Below, one piece after another: positions 1 to 8,988 of a stretch of 64,000 nucleotides of DNA. The first letter of the stretch is position 1; every line of letters begins with the position of its first letter. The notes below the pieces were generated by a model that saw nothing but the letters and a program-made list of their open reading frames with translations, was not told the origin of the DNA and did no database searches. The stretch is from Ophiobolus disseminans (taxonomy: Eukaryota; Ascomycota; Dothideomycetes; Pleosporales; Phaeosphaeriaceae), in the NCBI GenBank assembly GCA_010093685.1, contig MU006216.1, positions 2,040,487-2,104,486 of the forward strand, read 5' to 3'. Position numbers and translations under genes: made by a program.

Positions 1-480
1 AATCTTGTAACTAGTATATACATTTTATATTACTAGTATCTTCTCTACTCTTTACCCTACTTCCGTTGCGGCTATTACGTTATCAGCACGTGATAGTAGC
101 CTCCTACTAGAAGAGGAATAGCCTGTTTCTACATACAGGCTACAATCCACGCCTCCTCTTGACACCTCTAAGTTAATTTACACTGCATTCGGATATCTTT
201 AATCTTGCCTGCGCTGTTACAGGTTGAGTGCTATTAAGTTAAGTGCCGTTGAATTTAGTGTAGGGTTTATGCACTAGGTTATCACGTCTTTTTATCACAC
301 CTTAGCCTACAGGATTACATAAACATAACAAAACTCTAAAACATTTAATATTTATGCACGTGCACTACGTCTACTTAATTGCTTATTTGTCTTAAGTTGT
401 TTATCAAATAGTGTCAGCCTAATCTGTTTTTGAACTAGAAGCTGCCAACGCAAGGGTGTTGAGTCCCCGTATTCATCCCT

Positions 481-566
481 ATCCTTGTCCCTATCCTCGG
501 CCCTATCCTCGGCCCTATCCTCGGCCCTATCCTCGGCCCTATCCTCAGCCCTATCCTCGCCCTTAT
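481..566. repeat. 12-bp minisatellite (CCTCGGCCCTAT unit)
   Basis: About six to seven head-to-tail copies of a CCTCGGCCCTAT unit are visible. Those in the middle are identical and those at both ends are degenerate (TTGTCCCTAT, CTCAGCCCTAT, CTCGCCCTTAT). There are no spacers, so it is not a CRISPR array. It is a simple tandem repeat in the non-coding flank. Confidence 0.85.
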
Positions 567-695
567 CTTAAGAGCTCTACAAATAAAAAGTAGACTAATA
601 CATAACCTAACTGTGACCCAGTCCGTGCGACCTAACCCTAACCACAGGTCAGTGCGACCACAACCTAACCTATACCCATACTAGCGCAAAATATA

Positions 696-752
696 TGGGT
701 TGGGGTTGGGTCATACCCGGGTCATCACGTGACTGAACCCAACCCCAACCCA
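696..752. repeat. Perfect 16-bp inverted repeat, G-rich arms
   Basis: Positions 696-711 (TGGGTTGGGGTTGGGT) are exactly reverse-complementary to 737-752, separated by a 25-nt loop containing CACGTGAC. The G runs could also form quadruplex DNA. Fungal DNA transposons often carry short inverted terminal repeats, so this may be a remnant end, but no transposase or target-site duplication was identified. Confidence 0.6.
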
Positions 753-982
753 ACCTATACCCATTTACCAGCCTACTTGAGCCAAAACAACAAGCAATTG
801 GCAGCGAGTTACTAGCGGCTCTACAGCTGATACGGGCATGGACAAGAAAGGGCTACAACACCAAGAAAACGGCTGGGATAGACAGCAGTGCAAGCCTTAA
901 GAGTCTTACTGATGAGTCACTTGTACGCGAGTACAATATATATAGCTGGGCCAAGTCGCTAGAGGTAGAGCCTATTGAGTAG
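743..982 (+). other. Open frame without start codon, possible element relic
   Basis: An 80-codon stretch is open from about 743 to a TAG at 980-982. It has balanced amino-acid composition in its second half (a helix-like LLAALQLIRAWTRKGYNTKK segment followed by SLKSLTDESLVREY) but no ATG. It begins within the right arm of the inverted repeat. It could be the remaining piece of a transposable-element protein. I do not recognise the family, and chance openness is possible. Confidence 0.2.
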
Positions 983-1169
983 CATAACACCACCAAAATC
1001 TATCAAGCCATCAAGTCAAGCCTTCAAAACAGCCTCATGAAACCATCAAGCCTCAAGCAAGACTAACCGCTGCAGTATGGCTTGCTCATCAAGTCAAGAA
1101 ATTGGCTCCGGCTTGGCTTGACTTGCTTGTTGCGGACTGTGGTTTCCGGGGCGCAATACGACCGCGCGT

Positions 1170-2007
1170 GTCAGTGCAAGTCAAGCGGTCGTCAACGGCA
1201 AAGAAATGGAGCAGGCATTTCGTTTTTCTGAGTTGGTCAGAGGTAAGTTCATGCCGGCAAATTGTGACACAATGTTTCTAACAAATACAGACGAAACGAC
1301 AGGCACGATCGACACAAGTCTGGTCCGCCAGCTTGCTGCAAGTGGACAGATCATGGTACCTTTCCACATGATCCACAACGAGCGCAGAAAAGTAGTTCAG
1401 AACAGGTTTCCTGTCCTGCGAGACTATGATACCGTTCCAGAGAAAGCGATGAAAGGCTCTGCAGTCTCACATACGGCAGGGTAAGCCATCGATCTTCTAG
1501 AAACATGTCATGACACTAACAACCTAGTCTCGACCCGCTCAAGCCAGTCCCAAGAAGCCCATGGTGGGATTGTGAATATGTTTATGGTAAACATCATCCA
1601 TTCGCAATTTTCATTTTCAAGTACCGATCTTTGGTTAATAAAACCTAACCATGAACTTCTCCAGGTTTACTAATAGATCTTCCAGCTACTCTCAAGTCCC
1701 TCACCATCATTCCTCGAACGCCCTCTCCGGAGCCGCTTGAAAACAGGCCGACGAATTCGTTGAGTCCGAACGAGCTTGCACAGCTGGTCAACCGCTACCG
1801 GATAGGTAAGTCAAGGCAATTGCAACGAACAAAGCTAAACAAGTGTAGGCGAAAGACTTGGATAAGAAGAAAATTAAATAGGAGAGCGAGCCGCAAATGA
1901 AGCAAGAACTGGACTGCAACGATGACGACGGCGAAGTAGAGTTCCTGACGAGTAAGCGCATGAAGCATCTACCAACGCAAAAGGGCCAGGTGATCGTATT
2001 GGACTGA
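1170..2007 (+). pseudogene. Decayed DUF7918-like gene, 5' truncated
   Basis: Spliced pieces read like the C-terminal two thirds of the fungal DUF7918 family, which is of unknown function. There is a VVNGKEMEQAF-type strand upstream of 1206, then PEKAMKGSAVSH and, after introns at about 1482-1529 and 1589-1661, the family hallmark TIIPRTPSPEP. After a third intron (about 1806-1848) the frame breaks. GERL is followed in another frame by DKKKIK, an in-frame TAG at 1879-1881, and then the typical acidic tail (ESEPQMKQELD to VIVLD) ending at TGA 2005-2007. So there is one single-base frameshift and one stop in the tail. The N-terminal part expected upstream is missing where the repeat region begins. 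Recognition of the family is from remembered motif order. Loss of function is inferred from the lesions. An alternative splice pattern that rescues the tail was not found. Confidence 0.5.
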
Positions 2008-2192
2008 AGGGAGTTCGTGATGCCGCGAAGCAAATATCATGCTTGTGGGGTGTTACACGGTATTGGAAGTGCCGTTGACCTTACAATGCAAAGCTTGGCA
2101 AATATTAATGTCATGTAGTTACACAAATTGAACAGACACAAAATACAGGGGTACGTCTAACTACCCAATTATTCGTACATACCTACATTAGT

Positions 2193-4427
2193 TTACAACT
2201 TGCTCTTCTCCACCCTCTTAAACAGCACATCGCTATCCGGATACGGGTCCACAGTAATCTTGTTGAGCGGATTCAGCTCACTCGCGCGATAAAACATATC
2301 CTCGTAAACGCGACCATCCTGGCGACCCAGACTGCTGTCCAGGACCCAATCGTCGAAGCCCCAGCTATCCACAAGCCTGACAGCATGCGGCCGAATCTCC
2401 TTTAGCAGCTGCATAACCGCATTCGTCCTTGCAAGCTGAATCTGGTGCTTGCTGCACGCGCCGGACGCGTAAAACTCGCTGCCCTCCTGCTCCAGGGTGT
2501 GCAGCGCAAACAGCCTGAACAGGTTCATGAGGACGTCGAAAGTCTCCTTTCCAAGCTTGCCCTCCTTCTCGATCTTCTTGAGCGCGGACAAGTTGTTCTT
2601 GACAACCATCCACTGCGCATGCGCCTTGGACAGGCGGTAGAAGTCTACGAGGAGGTCGTTCCACGCCTTCTTCTGCTCGTCGCGGTGCTTGCTGGCTTCG
2701 AAAGTCAGGAAAGAGACGCGCCATGCAAAGGCAGCGACCAAATCTTCGTCGTTGCCGATGATGTCGAAGGCGCAGCCAATAGTGCGGCGGGAGTGGAACT
2801 CGGTGAGGATGCGGGTGGTGTCATTTGTAGGCTTTTCGTTGTTGAGGACGGAGCGGGCGGATTTGAGGAGCTGTAAGGTGGGTTGGTTAAACGTGAAAGA
2901 AATGGAGTATCAATGGGGACTTACGTAGCGTGCAACCTGTTGCGTCAACATGTAGTTGTCACCTTCCCAGGTTGTGGTTGGAAGATAATCGGCGTACCAT
3001 GGACCGATACCACTGCATGATAACGTTAGTCGATGTCTTAATGACTCCTAAAGATATTTGCGTACCTGAAGCTCGAGTATCCGTGACCACCACACGCTCT
3101 TCGGCACACTTCGAGACCTTCGGCAGCAATGGTGCTGCTGAGCGATTTCAGTGCACAAGATGAAGCATGCAGGTCCGCAAGCAGATCGCTACCTGACTGC
3201 GTCTCTTCAGGTCCAGCGCCTCGGGTGGTGGGTTTCGCACTGTTCTCACTCATCGTCTTCTTGTTTTCTTGGTACTGATCCATCATCGACTTTCCGGTAA
3301 AGTGTAGCGCGAAAGTTGCGGCAAGGAGAGGTAGAAGTCGAATTTGCACCATAGTGTAATTGAGCACAGGCGTCTCGGCCTCGCCAGCGGGAGCATCACG
3401 ATCTTGAAATTGACGACGGACGGCTGCGTATCGAGTCGCAATTGTCACACCACGAGCAAGAACGCTACCGGCTTGCATCACGATGGTCGATCGAACCCAG
3501 GTAAGCGTGCCATATATGAGGGTTGGCGAACCGCGACGCGCAAACTTGTTGGTTTTGGGGTCAACGTGCGAGAAACGCGCCAACATGCTGATGTGCGGCA
3601 CCTTGACCTGGTTAAAGAGAAGGAAGCCATTATCCATGGTGTTGTAGCCAAACTTGGGGCCGATGTCGCCAATGTGGATGTTCTCCAGAGGCTCGTGGGT
3701 CTTGAGGTCTCGGATCTGCACGCAGAATGGTGTTGGTCCATAGGACTTGCCTCCGACCATGAGCTGGGCCATGACGACAGCATAGTTGGCGGTACGTCCA
3801 AGAGAACCGATCCACCACTTGCTTGCAGTAAGATGGGGTGAGTGAATGGTGAAGGTCTTATCATCTGGGTTCCATGTTGCTGTTGTCTCAAGCCCACGAA
3901 CATTGGATCCATGTCCAAGCTCAGTCTGAGCATAACATCCGATAATTTTGTAGTCTTCGGCTTGGGTAAGCCACTTCTCTTGTTGCTCAGCTGTGCCTTG
4001 CTCTCCTAGTGTGACCTGGATTGATCAGCACACATAATCAAGCACGACCAGCACATCCACCAACCTTGAACATGGTATCGTGAAGACCGTACGGGCCCGG
4101 CTCGCCGATAAGCTCAGTAGCAGTTCTGAACTCCTCGAGTGTCCAGTTGTGCTGCTTCTTCAAGATCCTTAACCTCTTCTCACGTGCCAAGGCTCTTTCA
4201 AATCGATCTGTTCGGCCCATGAAGTAGTTCTGAGACTTGTCGAAGACCTTCTCAGCCTTCAAGATGCTCAGCAACCTTTGCTTCCTGTTGATGACTTCTT
4301 TGGTGTGGAGGAGCTCCTCCAGCTGCTGCACAGGGACATTGGAGTTGGCGCGCTCGGCAGCGAGCAACTCGTGTCCTTGGGCGCCAGAGGGCTTCAGCTG
4401 CTTGACCCAGGAAGGTGTTGGTGCCAT
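2193..4427 (-). CDS. POX1: Peroxisomal acyl-CoA oxidase (PTS1, SKL)
   Basis: Catalyses the first step of peroxisomal beta-oxidation, oxidising acyl-CoA to trans-2-enoyl-CoA with H2O2 release. Four exons are inferred: 4065-4427, 3066-4015, 2925-3012 and 2193-2870, with three 49-54 nt GT-AG introns. They join to 692 residues, the usual length. The first exon holds the N-terminal helical domain. The second holds the FAD-binding core with CYAQTELGHGSNVRG and the ACGGHGYS stretch near the catalytic glutamate. The last exon is the C-terminal oxidase domain, ending in Ser-Lys-Leu, a canonical peroxisomal import signal. No lesion is seen. It is transcribed divergently from the PP2C gene across about 920 bp. 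A second PTS1-bearing oxidase relic lies 3 kb further on. The symbol follows yeast usage; which paralogue this is cannot be told here. Confidence 0.95.
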
Positions 4428-5349
4428 TGTGATAGTAAGGAGTCAATTGATGTGAGTATGGAGATGGGAGATGATGGAGAGTCGTGGAGAATGCGAGCTT
4501 TGTATGCATTACGACACCTGGGCAGCTTTCCTCGGATAACTAGCGCATCGAAACGTGCCTCGGTAAATCTAGACGCCTAGATCACCGTCGGCCGAGGGCT
4601 AGTTGCTACGCAAGGGCCGTGGCTTGCATCACGACATGCAAGCTCTGGACTACCGGTACCGATACCTGCGGGTGTCTGGTGAAGGACCGAGGCACGTGCA
4701 ATTCAACTGTGTGCTTCAATGTTCTCTGGCCATGGCGTACTTCGCAGCACCGTGTCACACTCAAGCGGCCTAGACTGTACAGCAGCACGAGGATTGGCTG
4801 GATACAGCGCGGCCGGTCAGCTCAACGGGTTCGTTCCTGTCGGCTAGTGGCACCTCGGATTGGCTTGTGCGATGGCACGCGAGCTGCTGCGCTGCTGCCT
4901 CAGATGCACCGCCTCAGCAAGGGCAAATAAAACAGCGCGCGCAGATGAGCGGGCGCGTGGGTGGGAGTCGATTGAACAGAACCTGCGCCTGGCTTCCGTC
5001 ATCGTTAACTGGTCTCAACCTAGCCACCAGTGGCGCTAGCCGCCCTGGGCGTAGCGCCACCTATAATCCGCCCGGGCTCAACCTGTCACTTCTGATTCAG
5101 GTGTGCTCTCTCACGACTACAGTAACATACGCAGACACGCTCCTCTTGAAGACGCTAACACAGCTCCCTATCGCCCTCCCCTCGGCTCTAATTTGCCTGT
5201 ACTGCAACCTGCACCGCACTGCACTGCCCACGACCCCTCCCCCACACGACCACCGTCCGCTCCACAAATACATGCCACGCAAGGAACACGCCCCAAACCT
5301 CGACTTTGCGCCCCTCTTCTCCCACGAATCCTCGTAGGAACCGGACATC
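4428..5349. promoter_or_regulatory. Divergent intergenic region, acyl-CoA oxidase / PP2C
   Basis: This 922-bp spacer separates two divergent gene starts and should carry both promoters. The right half (about 5100-5340) is strongly pyrimidine-rich on the plus strand, as is common in fungal leaders. I see no TATA box at a convincing distance from either start and no further gene. Confidence 0.5.
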
Positions 5350-7150
5350 ATGGGCCAGACACTCTCCGAGCCCGTCGTCGACAAGGTATTTGCTCCCTCT
5401 CTTTGCTGCCCCCGCCCCCGCACCTTGCCTCTGCGCCGCCATGTACCCCCCAACGCCCGCCCGCAGAGGCCCCAATTGCGCGCAAATTTGCTGCGAGACG
5501 GCCTGTACTGACACACGTTCGTCGCACAGAAATCAGAAAGCGGCGATGGCGACGCACTCATCTTCGGCACCTCGTCCATGCAGGGCTGGCGAATTAGCAT
5601 GGAGGATGCCCACGCCTGCCTGCTAGACTTCCAGGCCGCCGTCGACGGCGGCAAGCCCACCGACGCCGACAAGCGACTTGCCTTCTTCGGTGTCTACGAC
5701 GGCCACGGCGGCGACAAGGTGGCCATATACACGGGCCAGCACCTGCACGAGATCGTGACCAAGCAGGAGGCCTTCAAGACGGGCGACCTGAAGAAGGCCC
5801 TCCAGGACGGCTTCCTAGCGGCCGACAGAGCCATTCTAAGTGGTAGGATGCCCATTTCCGCCTACCATTGCTGACAGCCGGGCTGACATGTTGACTAGAC
5901 CCCAAGTACGAGGAAGAGGTCTCTGGCTGTACTGCCACAGTCGCCGTCCTCTCCAAAGACAAGATCTACTGCGTAAGTGCCCCTATACGCAAGTCTCGCG
6001 CACATTCTGACCCGGACAGGCCAACGCTGGCGACTCAAGAACCGTCCTCGGAGTCAAGGGCCGCGCCAAGCCGCTGTCCTTCGACCACAAGCCGCAGAAC
6101 GAAGGTAGGTCGCATCCGAGACTCGTCAGATCACCTCCTAACCGTGCACAGCCGAGAAGGCGCGCATTCAGGCCGCAGGCGGGTTTGTCGACTTTGGCCG
6201 TGTCAACGGCAACCTGGCCCTGTCGCGTGCGATAGGCGATTTCGAGTTCAAGAAGAGCGCCGACCTGCCCCCAGAGCAGCAAATAGTCACTGCCTTCCCC
6301 GACGTCGAGATCCACGACATCAACGACGATGACGAGTTCCTTGTTGTTGCCTGCGACGGTAAGCGCCGCTCCAGACGCGCACGCTGAACGCTGCTAACAA
6401 CGCCACACAGGTATCTGGGACTGCCAGTCCTCGCAAGCCGTAGTCGAGTTCGTTAGGCGCGGGATCGTGGCGAAGCAGCCTCTCGAGGCCATTTGCGAGA
6501 ATATGATGGACAACTGCTTGGCTTCCAACAGCGACACGGGAGGTGTGGGCTGTGACAATATGACCATCACCATCATTGGTCTTCTGCGCGGAAAGACAAA
6601 GGAGCAGTGGTATGACGACATTGCAAAGAGAGTTGCCAATGGAGAGGGCCCATGTGCGCCGCCAGAGTACGGCAAGTCAGAGAATCCAGCCTCTCCCTCT
6701 TCCGAGGGCGAATAGTTCAGCTTCTAATAGATATATGCAGCTGAGTTCCGTGGTCCCGGCGTACATCACCGCATTGACGATGACCCTGATGATATCGACA
6801 TGGAGCTTGACTCGCGGTTCCGCCCCAACAGCGGCAACGGTGGTCGTATCATCCTCTTAGGTGATGGCACTGAGATCTCGACCGATGCCTCCGATAGCGA
6901 CATGTTTAACCATGAGGACGAGGACAAGGACCTCGACTCGCAGGTTGACAAGTACAACAAGGACGAGTCCAACACCAACTCCCGAGAGCGTGAAGGCACA
7001 CCGGGCCCGCAGTCAAGCACCGCCCAAGTTACAGAGTCACCCTCTTCCGTACAGACGGAGCATTCTGATGCGCCCAATCAGGCACTCAAAGAGACCCAAG
7101 GCGATAAGAAGCCTCTGGCAGATGCCTCCGCCAAGGAGAGTTCGAAGTAG
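5350..7150 (+). CDS. PTC2: PP2C-type protein phosphatase (Ptc2/Ptc3-like)
   Basis: A Mg/Mn-dependent serine/threonine phosphatase that in yeast down-regulates stress MAPK and DNA-damage signalling. Seven exons are inferred: 5350-5385, 5530-5842, 5899-5972, 6020-6104, 6152-6358, 6411-6671 and 6741-7150, giving 461 residues. All PP2C motifs are present in order: MQGWRISMEDAH, FFGVYDGHGG, SGCTATVAVL, NAGDSR, LALSRAIGD, VACDGIWD and GCDNMTI. The N-terminal MGQTLSEP fits an N-myristoylated Ptc2. The last intron (6672-6740) appears to use a GC donor (G|GCAAGT). Without it the frame stops at 6715, whereas splicing restores the conserved CAPPEYAEFRGPGVHHR segment and an acidic tail with GRIILLGDGTE. 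The final exon has no other explanation, so the GC-AG intron is well supported but not proven. Confidence 0.93.
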
Positions 7151-7582
7151 TGTGACTTACTTCCATTGGCGGCGCGTACACCCACGCCTCTGTAGGCCGC
7201 TTCAGCCTTAGAACATGTCGCACCTAATGTCTTTCATAATCAATGTACAAGCTGCACGTGTGTTGGTTGATTACCTGCCAAAGAGGTTTCGGTCACATAC
7301 GGTCAGATAACGGGTCAGGGAACATGCTTCATGAAACGGAACTGGACATTGTAACGAAGTGATACCTGGCGTCGTAGATAGTCGCCATCCCCCTTGCCTA
7401 AGCCATATTTTTGTTCGAGTTTTTTGACCTTCAAAAACATCATTGCTTTTTAACATAGCCTTTGTTTGTAAATAAACTGTTGGTTTTGAAGTCGCAATGA
7501 CGTCACGTAGCATGCGTATACATATTCAGGAACAGGCAAGTCTAGCGAGATAAGGCTGTGTCTCTACATTCTTTTCGGCTAA
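7151..7582. other. Convergent intergenic spacer
   Basis: This 432-bp region lies between the 3' ends of the PP2C gene and the FMN-oxidase relic. It should hold both 3' untranslated regions and polyadenylation sites. AT-rich runs occur around 7400-7480. No gene or RNA is recognised. Confidence 0.5.
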
Positions 7583-8988
7583 CTATAGCTTGCTAGTGAC
7601 GTGCATCAGTGGATAATCCTTTGACTGCTTTTCCAATGCTTCTCTTGTGACCTGGCCAATGTTTTGGAATCCTGCAACATTCATGAGAATATCCAAGTCG
7701 GCCAACAGACTTCGCATGACATGTCTAACACCCACCTCGCCCGAGATGGACAAACCCCAGACCCATAGTCGGCCAACAAATACAAACTTCGCACCCAGGG
7801 CGAGGGCTTTGAAGACGTCGGATGCAGACCGCACACCAGATTCGTACATGATGTACGTCTTGTCGCCAACAGCTAGTGACCTCGTTACTACCAGGAGCAT
7901 ACCAGCAGACAAGGAGATGGCTTACCGTCAACTATCTTCTCGAGCGCATCCAAACACGCAACCGCTCCATCAACTTGCCTCCCCGCATGATTGCTTACCA
8001 CAATCCCATCGAACCTTTTGTCCACCGCCATATTGGCGTCCTGCACGCTTTGGATGCCTTTCAAGCAGAACGGTTTCCCACCACTAATCTCTTTCCACAA
8101 CTGCATCGCCTACACCGCTTTGTCCCACGTATGCGCCCTTCCATGCCATACATTATCAATCCAAAGTGCGCCAGCTTCATTAGCCTGTGTCTTTGGATCG
8201 ATGCCGCGCTCAGCCAGTCGTTTCTGGAACACAGGATCGCTCAGCCCCAGATCGGCGCCTGTGCCATGGTAAAAAGCGTAATTCGAAGTGGCAACATCGT
8301 CGTGGCGCCAACCGAGTTGCCAAGTATCGAGCGTGAGGATACATGCCGTGAAGCCAGAGTCGTGCGCACGTTGGAGCAGCGAGCGCGTGAGCTCGTCGTC
8401 GTGCGGCATGTAGAGCTGGAAAAAGCGGACTGGGTTGCCTTCGCCCTCGTGTCCCTTGTGCGCGCCTGCGTCGTTGGCTGCAGCGACGTCTTCAATCGGT
8501 TGGCTACCCGCTGTGCTTAGACAGTACGGCAATCCCAACTCGCCTGCTACGCTCGCAACAGGCAACTCTCCCTGTGGATGGTATATCTTGTTTATGCCGA
8601 TCGGCGCGAAGCCAATGGGTGCAGGAACTTTGTGGCCGAATATCTCGGCTGCCGTGTCGCGCTGGTTTGTGTCAACGAGCATGCGGGGAACGATGCGGTG
8701 CCGGTAGAACGCTTGGCGGTTTGTTGTGTGTGGATGCGATTGACCAGCGTTCGTGGACGCATACAACCAGCCGTTCTGGGTGAGGTTTCTCTTTGCGAGG
8801 TCTTCGAGGGCGGCGGGGTCTGTGATATGAGGACATGTTAGTTGTGATCGTAGTTCGAGTTAAGAAAGACTTGCCCGTGTTGAAAGCGGTACTTCGCCAT
8901 CGTTGGATTTCCAGAAGTTCTGGCGCTAGTTGAGTGCGTACTAGGATGTCTTGCGAATCTTGCGGTTCGGGTTTTGCGGATCCGACAT
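7583..8988 (-). pseudogene. Broken FMN-dependent 2-hydroxyacid oxidase with SKL end
   Basis: Family members oxidise L-2-hydroxyacids such as lactate or glycolate using FMN. Conserved pieces in order are NGWLYASTNAG, the AF.RHRIVPRML motif, APIGFAPIG, FFQLY, GKPFCLKGIQS, the catalytic-His segment VVSNHAGRQVDGA and GAKFVFVGR. The C terminus is Ser-Lys-Leu, implying a peroxisomal ancestor. Introns are inferred at 8820-8874 (GC donor, G|GCAAGT) and 7873-7925. Two lesions are seen. The only ATG (8986-8988) is out of frame by one base with the downstream N-terminal segment (EPQDSQDILVRTQL). An in-frame TAG at about 8107-8109 separates TWDKAV from AMQLWKEISGG. Sequencing error is possible, but two independent hits favour a pseudogene. 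The gene is otherwise nearly complete, so decay is recent. Confidence 0.75.

Larger units (their letters stand above)
1..1140. other. AT-rich repeat-bearing region without an intact gene
   Basis: This stretch is richer in A and T than the rest of the window and contains a 12-bp minisatellite, two copies of a CCCTAA-like motif near 631-643, a G/C-skewed inverted repeat and alternating CAAG/TCAAG tracts (about 1005-1180). No complete coding frame with a start codon is visible. It looks like the eroded edge of a repeat island or transposon remnant bordering the first gene relic. The family cannot be named from sequence alone. Confidence 0.6.

Noticed and set aside
481..566. Tandem repeat considered as a CRISPR array
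   Set aside because: Units are adjacent without spacers, and the genome is fungal.
631..643. CCTAACCCTAACC considered as telomere
   Set aside because: Only two units, internal and followed by 63 kb of genes. At most an interstitial remnant.
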